Shown here: positions 19,201-27,768 of the stretch, in pieces
How positions within the stretch are numbered: position 1 is the first letter of the stretch
Layout: every line of letters begins with the position of its first letter
Source: JAXHMB01 sp034521755
Lineage (GTDB): Bacteria; Bacteroidota; Rhodothermia; Balneolales; Balneolaceae
Direction: 5' to 3'
Length of the DNA stretch: 64,000 bases
Assembly: GCA_034521755.1 (NCBI GenBank)
Contig: JAXHMB010000004.1
Coordinates: 248,001 to 312,000 of the forward strand
Notes under the pieces: model-generated
Seen by the model: the letters and a program-made list of their open reading frames with translations, nothing else
Told to the model about the DNA's origin: nothing
The model's database searches: none
Made by a program: the position numbers and the translations under genes

Positions 19201-19610
19201 GTGCCGCCTACTTTCCACGATTCACCTACAAACCTTCGGCAGGTGTCTTTTAGTACGGCAAAAGCTTCCGGCAGTAGTTCTTCAAGTACATCTTCGACCG
19301 TGTCCAGCCATTCTTCCTCGAGTTCATCCAGCTCTTCTGCCAGACCGCGGTGCTCACTTACAGTCATTTCTTCATCACTACTGTTTAGCCGCTCGCGTAC
19401 AGATTCAATATCTGCTTCAATTTCTTTGGTAGCTTCTTTGATTTGCTGCCTGAAAGATTCTGTTTTCTGTTTCAGTTCTTCATCAGAAAGAGCTTTTATT
19501 TCATCTTCGAATGATTTTACCTCTTCTACGATGGGCCAAACCTTCTTAATATCGCGCTCACTTTTGGTGCCAAATATGCTTGTAAGTAAACCGGTTATCT
19601 TGTCTAACAT
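16218..19610 (-). CDS. secA: preprotein translocase ATPase SecA
   Basis: 1130 residues, typical of long Bacteroidota-type SecA and about 230 longer than in E. coli. It drives Sec-dependent export through SecYEG at the inner membrane. Walker A MKTGEGKTLAA lies near residue 164 and the DEID Walker B near 270. Later come GTTSVDVSE and GRAGRQGDPGESQFY of the second motor domain. A charged, Glu/Lys-rich insertion (EEKIEEIKNQDDFSEEYKEK region, about residues 430-490) accounts for much of the extra length. The C-terminus has GRNDYVKIQKPGSGKVIDIK and no CxCxSGxxxxxCH/C zinc motif, so the metal-binding SecB contact site is missing. It is divergent from rpmH. Confidence 0.97.
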   Translation of the reverse strand: MLDKITGLLTSIFGTKSERDIKKVWPIVEEVKSFEDEIKALSDEELKQKTESFRQQIKEATKEIEADIESVRERLNSSDEEMTVSEHRGLAEELDELEEEWLDTVEDVLEELLPEAFAVLKDTCRRFVGESWKVGGTENEWDMIPYDVQLVGAICMHQGKIAEMKTGEGKTLAAIFPAYLNALAGRGVHIVTVNNYLAKRDAEWNEPIFNFHGLEVDCIDLYDPNSEARRKAYQADITYGTNNEFGFDYLRDNMVINSDQLVQRHHHFAIIDEIDSILIDEARTPLIISGPVPEDTRSQKYEELKPRVESLVNAQKKLVASLVKDAQKELEAGNEEAAGLALYRAQRGFPKNRQYRKMMQVPENQKLVQQTEAFYLQDNARRLPEVDKELYYSVDPKMKAIEMTEKGQDFITRSDEDEEFFVIPDLGTETTDIDEEIDELREEKIEEIKNQDDFSEEYKEKKIEEAKQEVKEERERRFSELHRLFAERSDRIHTVNQLLKAYTLFEREEEYIVQDGKVNIVDEHTGRVLSGRRYSDGLHQAIEAKESVKVEASTQTYATVTLQNYFRMYHKLSGMTGTAATEEGEFSDIYDLDVMIIPTNEPVIRDDKEDLVFRTKREKYNAAIDRIKEYHEKGQPVLVGTTSVDVSETMSRMLKRAGVPHNVLNAKQHAKESDIVAQAGQPGSVTVATNMAGRGTDIKLAPGVREKGGLAILGTERHESRRIDLQLRGRAGRQGDPGESQFYVSLEDDLMQMFGSDRIAGVMDKLNFEEGEVITHPWITKSLERAQKKVEQNNFSIRKKQLEYDDVLNNQREVIYKRRKHALGGDELRSDIYDMLTDLSQRIVDQHYGNGEFEELRDTVLRFLAVDIELEPDEMGGMTEDDLVDHIIDRAYEAYRKKEEMIAEPLYQVIKNIEESEAENKPDRVQVIFTDGIRRMRVVVDVDKAIENEGHEVARALERTAVLSTIDDKWMDHLRELDSVKEGIGLRAFGQKDPLLEYKREAFEMFKDLLDEINQRAISIIWKAVPEMQADQQKLQQAQQQKAKVDMNRAKTQHSDSTNMGYKQGAAQGGQNGNQQQRSDQKPQPVTVEEEPGRNDYVKIQKPGSGKVIDIKWKKAKRMIENDGWILIEK

Positions 19611-19674
19611 AAAATTCTTACTTCACCTGTTATTTTTAATAGCCACTAAAGTTACAGTTTAAGGAATGCCTGTT

Positions 19675-19682
19675 CAAATTTA
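19675..19682 (-). promoter_or_regulatory. possible -7 box (TAAATTTG) for secA
   Basis: TAAATTTG fits the Bacteroidota TAnnTTTG element, about 65 bases before the secA ATG on the minus strand. No convincing TTG-type -33 box stands at the usual distance, so support is weak. Confidence 0.25.
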
Positions 19683-19828
19683 TTAACACCTTATAGGAAC
19701 ATTTCTTGCCCTTTGTTACGTCAGCGTTAAAAATAACCGTTAATTAGTGGTTCTTATTGTCTAATTTTCTTTTTAAATTACGGGTCTGTTAGAAAAACTG
19801 AAGTTCTCATAAAAATCGTTGATACATT

Positions 19829-19984
19829 ATGAAACGCACTTATCAACCAAGCAGCCGAAAGCGCAAAAACAAGCATGGTTTTCGGAAGCGTAACAAAAGC
19901 AAAAGTGGAAAAAAGGTATTGAAGCGTCGCAGAGCTAAAGGACGCAAGCGCCTAACCATTAGTAATGAAAAAGGGCCTAAATAG
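19829..19984 (+). CDS. rpmH: ribosomal protein bL34
   Basis: 51 residues, hand-translated from the ATG at 19829. It has the family pattern MKRTYQPSSRKRKNKHGFRK, then KSGKKVLKRRRAKGRKRL, and a short C-terminal extension ending KGPK. It is a large-subunit protein binding 23S rRNA. Its last 20 bases overlap the start of rnpA. It heads the conserved rpmH-rnpA-yidD-yidC order. Confidence 0.97.
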   Translation: MKRTYQPSSRKRKNKHGFRKRNKSKSGKKVLKRRRAKGRKRLTISNEKGPK

Positions 19985-20399
19985 TAATTCTGATACCCCG
20001 GACAAGGATTTTAGCTTGCCAAAAGCTAAAATCCTGCGGGGAAGAAAGAATTTTCAACATCTCTTTGAAAGAGATGCCATTCTATTTCGCGCCGAACATG
20101 TAAATCTACGTTTTCGCCTTTTTTCTGAAGCAAACAATCAGTACCAGATGGGCTTCATCGTTAAAAAAGGGCTAGGTAAGGCAACAAAACGAAATCGGGT
20201 TAAACGCCTGCTTAAGGAAGCATATCGCTTAAACCAGCATATTTTGTCGGATTCCATCAAAACAAGTTCTTACAGCTTTCATGGTGCATTAATGGCAAAT
20301 GCCATTGATGTAACGTTTGAACAAATACAACAAAATATCGTAGAGTTATTGCGTAAGGTTCAGGCACATATACTTTCCACAACTGATTCTGATTCATGA
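19965..20399 (+). CDS. rnpA: ribonuclease P protein component
   Basis: 144 residues. The core has GFIVKKGLGKATKRNRVKRLLKEAYR, which contains the RNR signature that contacts the catalytic RNA. An N-terminal stretch of about 25 residues precedes the LRGRKNFQHLF block. The start ATG lies inside rpmH in another frame (20-base overlap). It removes 5' leaders from tRNA precursors together with the RNase P RNA, which is not in this window. A 4-base overlap links it to yidD. Confidence 0.95.
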   Translation: MKKGLNSNSDTPDKDFSLPKAKILRGRKNFQHLFERDAILFRAEHVNLRFRLFSEANNQYQMGFIVKKGLGKATKRNRVKRLLKEAYRLNQHILSDSIKTSSYSFHGALMANAIDVTFEQIQQNIVELLRKVQAHILSTTDSDS

Positions 20400-20629
20400 A
20401 GTATTTGTTTATCGGACTTATTCGACTTTACCAACTGATTATCTCACCCTGGATGCCCAGCAGCTGCAGATATCAGCCTACCTGCAGTCATTATGGTATT
20501 GAAGCCTTTCAAAAACACGGAGCCTTTAAAGGTTTTTGGCTTACGCTTAAGCGTGTTTCACGCTGTCATCCCTGGGGAAGTCATGGATACGACCCCGTTC
20601 CCGAACCGGAAACAAAATCGAAATTATAA
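20396..20629 (+). CDS. yidD: membrane protein insertion efficiency factor YidD
   Basis: 77 residues with the full family signature: an N-terminal amphipathic helix, LIISPWMPSSCRYQPTCSHY, a following CHPWGSHGYDPVP block and conserved cysteines. It assists YidC- and Sec-dependent insertion at the inner membrane. It starts in an ATGA overlap with the rnpA stop and ends 14 bases before yidC. Confidence 0.95.
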   Translation: MKYLFIGLIRLYQLIISPWMPSSCRYQPTCSHYGIEAFQKHGAFKGFWLTLKRVSRCHPWGSHGYDPVPEPETKSKL

Positions 20630-20643
20630 ACTGAGGAATTCTT

Positions 20644-22464
20644 TTGGATCGCAACACCGTAACCGGCTTAATACTTATTCTTTTTACTATGATTGCCTGG
20701 GCCTATTTTACTATGCCCACCGAAGAAGAACTCCAGCGCCGACAGGCCGAACAGGCACGACAGGATAGTATTGCTGCTGTACAGGCAGACTCCCAACGAC
20801 AGCAAACACAGCAACCAACAAATGGAACTGCCGGAGACACCGGCACGGCAGATCCCTCTTCCGATTATGCTGACACGGAAGATCAATCTGAGCAAACCGG
20901 CAAAAGTGAAATGGGAATGTTTGGAAATGCCGGCGTTAGCGACACTACTGAGTTTGTCATAGAAACCCCCCTCTACAAGGCTACCTTTACAAATCTCGGG
21001 GGCGGACCTTCTCAAATTATGCTAAAGGATTATGAAACCTGGGATGACAAGCCTGTGCGGATGATTAAAGACACCACACACTCTGCGTATTCCCTTGGCT
21101 TCCTTTCCAGCGAAAACTACAATATTGAAACCGACCAGATCCTTTTCGAACAGGTTTCATCCGGCAGCGGAATAAGTGTTTCCAAAGGAGAAAAAAGACA
21201 GCTGCAGTATGCACTAAATGTTAGCGAGTCCAAGCGCATTCTTTATACCTACACCTTCAATGCCAATAATCACGAAATTGATTTGGACATCAAGTTTGAA
21301 GGACTTGAGCGAGATATTATTGGCAGTGTCGTTGATTTTGGATGGACTTCTTCGCTTCTGTTTACCGAAAAAGATCCTACGCAAGAATCACCCTACACCT
21401 CGGCTTATGCGTATTTGGGCGGAGAAAAAGAACAGCTGCTCCTTACAGAACAAAACAGGGAAGAAAAATCTTTTAACGGAACTATCGACTGGGTAGGATC
21501 ACGAACTAAGTTCTTTGCACAGGTTATTAAATCTGATACACCAACAGAAAAGGCACGCTTAGTTGGTGAAGTAACAGGACCAACTGATGACCCGGCTACA
21601 AACTATCACTATGAAACGTATATAACTTCAGAAATACCTGCTGATGGCGTAGCTAAGTTTAAAATGTATGTCGGACCTCTGGCCTACTATAAAATTTCTG
21701 CTTTTGATGAAACGGCTTACGACATGGTTGATGTGGGCTACGCTTGGACTAACTGGTTTTCTTATCCGTTGGTAAGATATCTCATTATCCCGTTCTTTGC
21801 CATTGCCGGAAACTACATGAATTACGGTCTGGCCATTATTCTTTTTGCAGTCCTTATCAAACTGGTGCTATATCCGCTGACCAAGAAAAGCTACCGCAGT
21901 ATGGCAGCTATGAAAGAGCTTCAGCCCAAGATGAAGGAAATCCAGGACAAGTATGAGGATGATCCTCAGAAACAACAAAAAGCTACCATGAAGCTGTACA
22001 AAGAGGAGGGGGTAAACCCGCTTGGGGGATGTCTGCCTAACCTGCTCCAGCTGCCTATTTTAATTACCCTGTGGCGCTTCTTTCAAAATTCTATATTGCT
22101 TCGTCAGCATGAGTTCCTGTGGGCCGGCGACCTCTCAGCTCCAGACTATATTTTAAGCTTACCATTCAGCATTCCCTTTATTGGTGATCAGATTGCCGGG
22201 TTTGTACTCTTAATGTCATTGGCTATGGTATTTCAAAGCAGACTAACCGGCGGCATGGGCGGCCCCGGTGGCGGAGGCGGTGCTCCGGGTGGAATGAACA
22301 TGAAGGCATTACAGTATATCTTTCCCGTGATGATGCTCTTTATTTTCAACAATTTTGCGGCCGGCCTTAGCTTGTACTATCTAATTTACAACGTGGTTTC
22401 TATTGCCCAGCAGCTTCTGATCTACCGTCAGATGGATAAGGAAAAGGAAGCCGCTGCCGCGTAA
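20644..22464 (+). CDS. yidC: membrane protein insertase YidC
   Basis: 606 residues. There is an N-terminal helix (about 6-24), a low-complexity Gln/Thr/Asp linker, a periplasmic beta domain (about 95-350), and the C-terminal insertase core with about five helices from about 355. Core signatures include LKEIQDKYEDDPQKQQK-like cytoplasmic hairpin sequence and NPLGGCLPNLLQLPI. The TTG at 20644 sits 7 bases after GAGGA, a good ribosome binding site, and is clearly the start. A glycine-rich stretch (GGPGGGGGAPGG, near residue 545) interrupts the loop before the last helix. It inserts membrane proteins alone or with SecYEG. Confidence 0.97.
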   Translation: MDRNTVTGLILILFTMIAWAYFTMPTEEELQRRQAEQARQDSIAAVQADSQRQQTQQPTNGTAGDTGTADPSSDYADTEDQSEQTGKSEMGMFGNAGVSDTTEFVIETPLYKATFTNLGGGPSQIMLKDYETWDDKPVRMIKDTTHSAYSLGFLSSENYNIETDQILFEQVSSGSGISVSKGEKRQLQYALNVSESKRILYTYTFNANNHEIDLDIKFEGLERDIIGSVVDFGWTSSLLFTEKDPTQESPYTSAYAYLGGEKEQLLLTEQNREEKSFNGTIDWVGSRTKFFAQVIKSDTPTEKARLVGEVTGPTDDPATNYHYETYITSEIPADGVAKFKMYVGPLAYYKISAFDETAYDMVDVGYAWTNWFSYPLVRYLIIPFFAIAGNYMNYGLAIILFAVLIKLVLYPLTKKSYRSMAAMKELQPKMKEIQDKYEDDPQKQQKATMKLYKEEGVNPLGGCLPNLLQLPILITLWRFFQNSILLRQHEFLWAGDLSAPDYILSLPFSIPFIGDQIAGFVLLMSLAMVFQSRLTGGMGGPGGGGGAPGGMNMKALQYIFPVMMLFIFNNFAAGLSLYYLIYNVVSIAQQLLIYRQMDKEKEAAAA

Positions 22465-22540
22465 GCGTCATTTTTCGTCTTTTTACTTCTGGTTTTGTCG
22501 CTCTGCTGCGAAATAAGAAAGCTATGTGCATCCCTTATTA

Positions 22541-22671
22541 CAAAAGATTCTCTCTCGTTCGGATCGAAATGACTATGAAGGAGTGTACAAGATTATTGCA
22601 CTTTTATGCAATACTCAAGCACCAATAAAAAAGTCATTTCGAACGAGCGTAGCGACGAGAGAAATCTTTTG
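22541..22671. repeat. intergenic inverted repeat, TCATTTCGAACGAGCGTAGCGACGAGA family
   Basis: The left arm around 22541-22574 (AGATTCTCTCTCGTTCGGATC and following) and the right arm around 22631-22671 (GTCATTTCGAACGAGCGTAG and following) are imperfect reverse complements. This type of intergenic element is common in Bacteroidota genomes. It stands between yidC and a convergent nuclease gene, so it may double as a transcription end. Confidence 0.55.
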
Positions 22672-22698
22672 TGGAAGAGGATAGTGTAACCAGAAGTA

Positions 22699-23010
22699 TT
22701 AACGTATTATCCCCACCCTAAAATCATCCGTGTAATTAAGAAAATACCATGAGGGGTTCACTGACTCAATCAGCGCTTCCTTCTTTTCCCTCCTCCACTT
22801 CTTGATCTCTTTCTCTCTTTCTATTGCTTCCAAAGGCGTTTTATAATACTCATAATAAACCAGCTTAAAACAATAGTACCTGCCTGCAAAGGTTTCTGTC
22901 TCTCCACGGTTTTCGTAATGTTCTTTCATCCGCCGCCGGATATTATTGGTCATCCCCACATACACAGAGCTTTTTGCTGGATTGGTGGTTATATACACAA
23001 AGTAAGGCAT
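22699..23010 (-). CDS. GIY-YIG domain nuclease, stand-alone (UvrC-N/YhbQ-like)
   Basis: 103 residues from the ATG at 23010; the longer frame adds only a lysine-rich tail. It starts with PYFVYI (GIY motif), then SVYVGMTNNIRRRMKEHYENR (YIG motif and catalytic arginine). Later a glutamate stands in EAIEREKEIKKW. That is the complete minimal GIY-YIG fold without extra domains. Such proteins are widespread in Bacteroidota, often flanked by repeats; their roles in structure-specific DNA cleavage are poorly defined. It is not inside an intron or a larger mobile element here. Confidence 0.88.
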   Translation of the reverse strand: MPYFVYITTNPAKSSVYVGMTNNIRRRMKEHYENRGETETFAGRYYCFKLVYYEYYKTPLEAIEREKEIKKWRREKKEALIESVNPSWYFLNYTDDFRVGIIR

Positions 23011-23123
23011 CTTCTTTTTTTTAAGTAAGACCTCCTCCACCTTCAATCCTTACAAACGGCCTCATACCTGATCACAAAAATTCCCTGCTTTTCATTCTGC
23101 CCCGCAATTCCTATTCTGGATGC

Positions 23124-24035
23124 ATGGAAAGCATTGCACAATTTCAATATCCACAAATCGTATGGTGTGAGGGTGAAAAAATGCTCTGGAATCCCATCCA
23201 CCGCAAAGCCCTGAAAAACCGGCCCGAGGAACGGGTGCGCCTTCGCATCATTGAATACCTGATTGCTGCGGGATGGTCCAAGCATCGTATCTCTACAGAA
23301 GAAGCACTAAAGAATTATAGCCGGGACACGCTGCGGACTGACATCATCTGCTACAGCCAGGATTTTGATCCTAAAGTTCTGGTAGAATGCAAAGCCGAGC
23401 ATATCAGTCTATCCGAGAAAACAGCAGAACAGGTAGCTCGATATAATCGTGATGTTCAAGCACCGTACCTGCTTATAACAAATGGTGTACAAGACTTTTG
23501 GTACAACATATCGTTGAAAGATCGCAAGGTACATTCCCTTGAAGATATCCCTGATATACTGAACGCTGAAGCAAATACTGAATACAATTTTGAATACTGG
23601 ACAAAACGCGGATTTGCAGGAACTTCGGCAGAGCCAGAACTGCGCAAGTGGATCAACCCATTTCTAAAAGCCTATAACCATAACAAGCAATCCATCCGCT
23701 ATCTGCAGTTTAAAAAAAATCCATCGGATCTTAACCTTAACAACTACTATCATATTTCAAAATCAGACGAGATCCCCGATTCACAGATCGCTCTTTGTTT
23801 TTTGGGAACCTCTTTTGGGGGCAGCCGCATCATAGGAATATTAAACTCTGAGGGAGAGAACAAGGCGGTCGCTGAAATTAACCTGGATCTTATTTTTGAA
23901 GATGAAAATCCCAATACTTCCATTTATTCAGCTGATGGGATACAAAATATTGACTTAAGAAAAAAGCTGGAAAAGGTATCAACTAATAAAGAATTAATCG
24001 AACTAATTGAATCAACTTTTAAAAGCTGGAAGTGA
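23124..24035 (+). CDS. HsdR N-terminal-like PD-(D/E)xK nuclease domain protein
   Basis: 303 residues. About residues 35-135 form a restriction-endonuclease-like fold: ERVRLRIIEYLIAAGW, TDIICYSQDFDPKVLVECKAE (D, then E-x-K catalytic set) and QVARYNRDVQAPYLLITNG. The same fold opens type I restriction HsdR subunits. There is no helicase part, methylase or specificity subunit nearby, so it is a stand-alone member of the HSDR_N_2 group common in Bacteroidota. The C-terminal 160 residues are unassigned. A role in DNA degradation or defence is inference only. The gene lies 113 bases upstream-divergent from the GIY-YIG gene. Confidence 0.82.
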   Translation: MESIAQFQYPQIVWCEGEKMLWNPIHRKALKNRPEERVRLRIIEYLIAAGWSKHRISTEEALKNYSRDTLRTDIICYSQDFDPKVLVECKAEHISLSEKTAEQVARYNRDVQAPYLLITNGVQDFWYNISLKDRKVHSLEDIPDILNAEANTEYNFEYWTKRGFAGTSAEPELRKWINPFLKAYNHNKQSIRYLQFKKNPSDLNLNNYYHISKSDEIPDSQIALCFLGTSFGGSRIIGILNSEGENKAVAEINLDLIFEDENPNTSIYSADGIQNIDLRKKLEKVSTNKELIELIESTFKSWK

Positions 24036-24128
24036 AAAGGATTGTCTTTTCACTTCTCCCGTCTGCCTTTTGCCTTTCGCCTTTTTCCATTAACTTCATC
24101 TACACTTTTTCACACAAATTACTGAACT

Positions 24129-25463
24129 ATGAATCACAAGCATCGCGATAAACTGTTTTCTCTTTTTGATCAGGAAGAATCTGCTATCGTTTATATGAAG
24201 GGTGCAGACCTGATGTATCGCAACGATACTGATTATGAGTTTGCTTTCAGGCAGGAGTCCAATTTTTGGTATTTGACCGGCGTCAATGAACCGGATTGCA
24301 ATCTTATCCTCGATCTCAACAAGCAGGAATACCATTTGTTTGTTCCCAAACGTGATGCCCAGTATGCGGTGTGGCATGGCCGGGTAAAATCCAAGGAGCA
24401 GTACCAGCAAGAGTATCAGCCGGATCACCTGCATTATGAGACCGAGATGCCCAAAGTGCTGAAAGAGCTGAATCCGGATAAAATTTACTGCCTTAATGAA
24501 GAACAGGCCGAGTTTATCGAAGAGTTTGAACGCAAGGTGCCTATTGATCTGGACGCTCTTTCTGATGCCATCACCCACTGCCGTGTTTTTAAAACAGAAG
24601 ACGAGCTAGATCTTATGCGTGAAGCCGCCCGGGTAAACAATATTGCACATACTGAAGTGCTGAAAGCACTAAAGCCGGGGATGTACGAGTATGAGCTGAA
24701 AGCCGTTTTTGATTATCACCAAATAAAACACGGCCTCACACAGGATGCTTATAACGGCATCTTTGCTTCCGGTAATAACAGCGCCATTCTTCATTATGTG
24801 GAAAACAACCAGCAGGTAAAAGACGGCGACCTGTTTCTGATTGATGCCGGATATGAGCACCAGGGCTATGCTTCAGATTATACACGAACCTATCCGGCCA
24901 ATGGTAAATATACCCCTATTCAAGCTGCGGTGTATGAAGCTGTACTGGAGGCTCAAAAACAAGTGATTGCCGATTCCAAACCCGGAGCTGAGATGGAAGA
25001 TCTGCATATCAATTCAGCCCGCATCATGATGCAGGGCCTTAAAGATGCTGATCTGATAACCGGAGACTTGGATGACATCATGGAAGAAGATGTGTTTGCC
25101 CTGTTTTTTCCACATGGGCTGGGACACTTCCTTGGACTGGATACGCATGATGTAGGCGGGTATCCAAAAGGAGTTGACCGCATTGATCGTCCGGGTATTA
25201 AATACCTGCGCATGCGGCGCAGCCTGCAGCCGGGCATGGTGCTTACTATTGAGCCGGGCATTTACTTTATCCCGGCACTGCTTGAGCCTGCACTGGAAGA
25301 CGAAACGATCTCCAAATTCCTGAATGGCTCCAAGCTCAAAGAGCTTTTTGATTTTGGAGGCATCCGCATTGAGGATAATCTAATCATTACCGAAGACGGC
25401 CATGAAAACCTTACGGATGTACCTAAAGAGCGCGACGAGATTGAAAAGATAATAGCAGGCTAA
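24129..25463 (+). CDS. pepP: Xaa-Pro aminopeptidase (aminopeptidase P family, M24B)
   Basis: 444 residues. The N-terminal AMP_N domain (about 1-135) has FWYLTGVNEPDC. The C-terminal pita-bread domain carries the five metal ligands: DAGYE, SDYTRTYP, the histidine in FFPHGLGHFLGLDTHDVGG, IEPGIYF and GIRIEDN. It releases an N-terminal residue from Xaa-Pro peptides using two Mn ions in the cytoplasm. There is no signal peptide. The ATG at 24129 is preceded by repeat-like sequence (CTTTTGCCTTTCGCCTTTTTC), so the promoter is not obvious. Confidence 0.95.
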   Translation: MNHKHRDKLFSLFDQEESAIVYMKGADLMYRNDTDYEFAFRQESNFWYLTGVNEPDCNLILDLNKQEYHLFVPKRDAQYAVWHGRVKSKEQYQQEYQPDHLHYETEMPKVLKELNPDKIYCLNEEQAEFIEEFERKVPIDLDALSDAITHCRVFKTEDELDLMREAARVNNIAHTEVLKALKPGMYEYELKAVFDYHQIKHGLTQDAYNGIFASGNNSAILHYVENNQQVKDGDLFLIDAGYEHQGYASDYTRTYPANGKYTPIQAAVYEAVLEAQKQVIADSKPGAEMEDLHINSARIMMQGLKDADLITGDLDDIMEEDVFALFFPHGLGHFLGLDTHDVGGYPKGVDRIDRPGIKYLRMRRSLQPGMVLTIEPGIYFIPALLEPALEDETISKFLNGSKLKELFDFGGIRIEDNLIITEDGHENLTDVPKERDEIEKIIAG

Positions 25464-25545
25464 TTACCCAAGATTGACTTAATGGCTAAAGATTACCAAT
25501 CAGAAGTGTTTTTAAATTACTTGTTGTAAGGTTTTACTGCTCTTG

Positions 25546-25575
25546 TTGGTTTAAGAATTCATTGTTTTATTTTTG
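25546..25575 (+). promoter_or_regulatory. Bacteroidota-type promoter before the S9 peptidase gene
   Basis: TTG at 25546-25548 and TATTTTTG at 25568-25575 are separated by 19 bases, matching the TTG-N19-TAnnTTTG pattern of the primary sigma factor in this phylum. The start codon follows 31 bases later. Confidence 0.5.
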
Positions 25576-25606
25576 TACTAAAATATACTCACATATATAA
25601 AAGGCT

Positions 25607-27697
25607 ATGAAAAAGACGACCTTAATTTTGGCAGCACTTCTGGTATTGCCATTTCTCGGATTTTCTCAACAAGGATTGGACACACTAAGCCTTAAATCAA
25701 TTTTTTATGAGCCACTATTGGCGGGGAACCGTCCTGATTTTGCCGGTTTTTCCCCGGATCTAAAATATATTTACTATCAGTCCAATGATTCTTCCATGCA
25801 GGATGAAGAGCTTTTTCGTATCAAGCTCAATGGCAAAGACATGGAAGAGGCACCGGATGATTTGGAGCGGAGATTTACTGTTTCACCAAATGGCAAACAG
25901 CTGATGTACTCCAAAAGCGGTGACATTTGGCTTGCCGATCTGGATTTTAGCAACGAGCAAAAAATCATCGAATCAAAAAAACCTGAATACGGTGCAGAGT
26001 GGGGGCCGGATGGCAACCGGATTGCCTATGTTCAGGAAGGCGATGTGTGGATCATTAACTTAAAAAACTCAAAGCTTACCCAGGTTACCTCTAAAAAAGA
26101 TGATGACCCCGGCTATTCGATTATGAGCTGGGCCGGCTCCGACAAACTTGTACTGATGCAATGGGACACCTCTGATTACAAAGAGTATTACTTTCCCGAA
26201 TATGTGCATGATGAAGTGCGCACAGGTTCAACCCGAAGAGGTGTAGCCACTCAAATTATCTCTGTCGCACGTTTGGACTCAAACGATGTAACTGAAATAC
26301 ATCAACAAAAAGGATATCAAAGCGGTAGTGTGAGTGCCAATGGTAGATACTTGGCCCTGGATCAGATTGATGCTCCCATGAAGCACCGAACAATTAAGGT
26401 GTATGATCTGGATGATGAAAACTCTGTCACCACCGTCTTGGAAGATTCTACTGAGGGATGGATTTCTGGAAGTTCAATGGATTTTGCTCCTAAAGGAACC
26501 CAGCTGATGATTCAATCAGAAAAGGATGGATGGAACCATATTTATACGGTCAACCCCGATGGTTCTGATTTCACACAGCACACAAAGGGTGAGTATGAAG
26601 TACCCTGGGCTGAATGGACGGGCAAGAACACTATTGTCTTTGCTTCAACAGAAGCAGGTCCCGGTGAACGACATATCTATACCCTCAATACGAACAACAG
26701 TAATAGTAAAAAACTGACCACCGAAACCGGATATCGCCAATCTTTTGATTTAAGCAGAGACAAAAGACACTTGGTTTACGAGTATACCTATTTTAATGAA
26801 CCATTCGAGCTTTATGCACTGGATTTGAAAAACCCCAAACAAGAAATTCGACTAACTAATACAATCCCGGATCGTTTTAACCAAATTGACTGGCAGGAAG
26901 AAGATTATATCCGATTTACCGGTCGCGATGGAAGCACCAAGCTTTCTATGTCGGTATTGGAGCCAACTAATAAAACATCCGACGGCAAGCATCCGGTTGT
27001 TGTTTTTGTACACGGTGCCGGCTCTCTTCAAAATGTATACAAGGGATGGTCAAACAGTTATTATCGTGAATACATGTTCCACCAGTACCTTACTACAAAA
27101 GGATATTATGTGATGGAAGTTGATTATCGTCACAGTACCGGGTATGGACGTGAGTTTCGCGAAGATGTAACCAACTGGATGGGCAAATACGAAACCAACG
27201 ATATTGTAGATGGTATCAATTATCTGGCAGAACATTATCCAGAGGCTGATACCAGCAGTGTGGGCGTTTATGGCGGTAGCTATGGTGGATTTATGGCGCT
27301 TTATGCCACAAGTGTAGAGCCCCAATATTTCGATGCTGCTGCTGCGCTTCGCGCCGTCACCAACTGGGAAAATTATTACAATACCAACCCGTGGTACACC
27401 TGGCCGCGACTGGGAACACCCGAAGCCGACTCCGCCCATTATGCCCAAAGCTCCCCAATAACTTATGTTAATCAGCTTGAGCAGCCTGTACTTATTTTAC
27501 ATGGACTCATTGACAACAACGTTGGCTTTCAGGATGCTGCCCAGTACATCGACAAGCTAATTCAAACCGGCAACAAGGAGTTTGATATGATGATGTATCC
27601 CACCGAGCGCCACAGCTTCAGTGACCCTGACGCCTGGTTCGATGAGTACACTCGTATTTATGAATTTTTTGAAGAGGAACTCCGGAGCGAAGAATAA
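25607..27697 (+). CDS. secreted S9-family prolyl oligopeptidase / dipeptidyl peptidase
   Basis: 696 residues with a signal peptide (KKTTLILAALLVLPFLGFSQ). A WD40/DPP-IV-like beta-propeller spans about 40-420. The alpha/beta hydrolase domain has nucleophile GGSYGGF near residue 558, acid HGLIDNNV near 635 and histidine TERHSF near 667. It is probably periplasmic or outer-membrane associated and cleaves short peptides, often after proline. No lipobox cysteine is present. A promoter of the phylum type lies upstream. Confidence 0.93.
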   Translation: MKKTTLILAALLVLPFLGFSQQGLDTLSLKSIFYEPLLAGNRPDFAGFSPDLKYIYYQSNDSSMQDEELFRIKLNGKDMEEAPDDLERRFTVSPNGKQLMYSKSGDIWLADLDFSNEQKIIESKKPEYGAEWGPDGNRIAYVQEGDVWIINLKNSKLTQVTSKKDDDPGYSIMSWAGSDKLVLMQWDTSDYKEYYFPEYVHDEVRTGSTRRGVATQIISVARLDSNDVTEIHQQKGYQSGSVSANGRYLALDQIDAPMKHRTIKVYDLDDENSVTTVLEDSTEGWISGSSMDFAPKGTQLMIQSEKDGWNHIYTVNPDGSDFTQHTKGEYEVPWAEWTGKNTIVFASTEAGPGERHIYTLNTNNSNSKKLTTETGYRQSFDLSRDKRHLVYEYTYFNEPFELYALDLKNPKQEIRLTNTIPDRFNQIDWQEEDYIRFTGRDGSTKLSMSVLEPTNKTSDGKHPVVVFVHGAGSLQNVYKGWSNSYYREYMFHQYLTTKGYYVMEVDYRHSTGYGREFREDVTNWMGKYETNDIVDGINYLAEHYPEADTSSVGVYGGSYGGFMALYATSVEPQYFDAAAALRAVTNWENYYNTNPWYTWPRLGTPEADSAHYAQSSPITYVNQLEQPVLILHGLIDNNVGFQDAAQYIDKLIQTGNKEFDMMMYPTERHSFSDPDAWFDEYTRIYEFFEEELRSEE

Positions 27698-27768
27698 GCT
27701 TAATTTGAAACTTTGAGTCCAAAAATTCAGTTTGGACTCTTTAAAAAACAACTCAAAATAAGTCTAGC

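Noticed and set aside
19611..19828. Replication origin between secA and rpmH
   Set aside because: rpmH is often near oriC, but I find no cluster of TTATNCACA-type boxes, no dnaA and no clear A/T unwinding repeats.
22699..23010. Homing endonuclease in an intron or intein
   Set aside because: The GIY-YIG protein is free-standing, lies in no gene, and lacks a DNA-binding second domain.
23124..24035. Type I restriction system
   Set aside because: Only the HsdR N-terminal-like domain is present; no helicase, HsdM or HsdS nearby.
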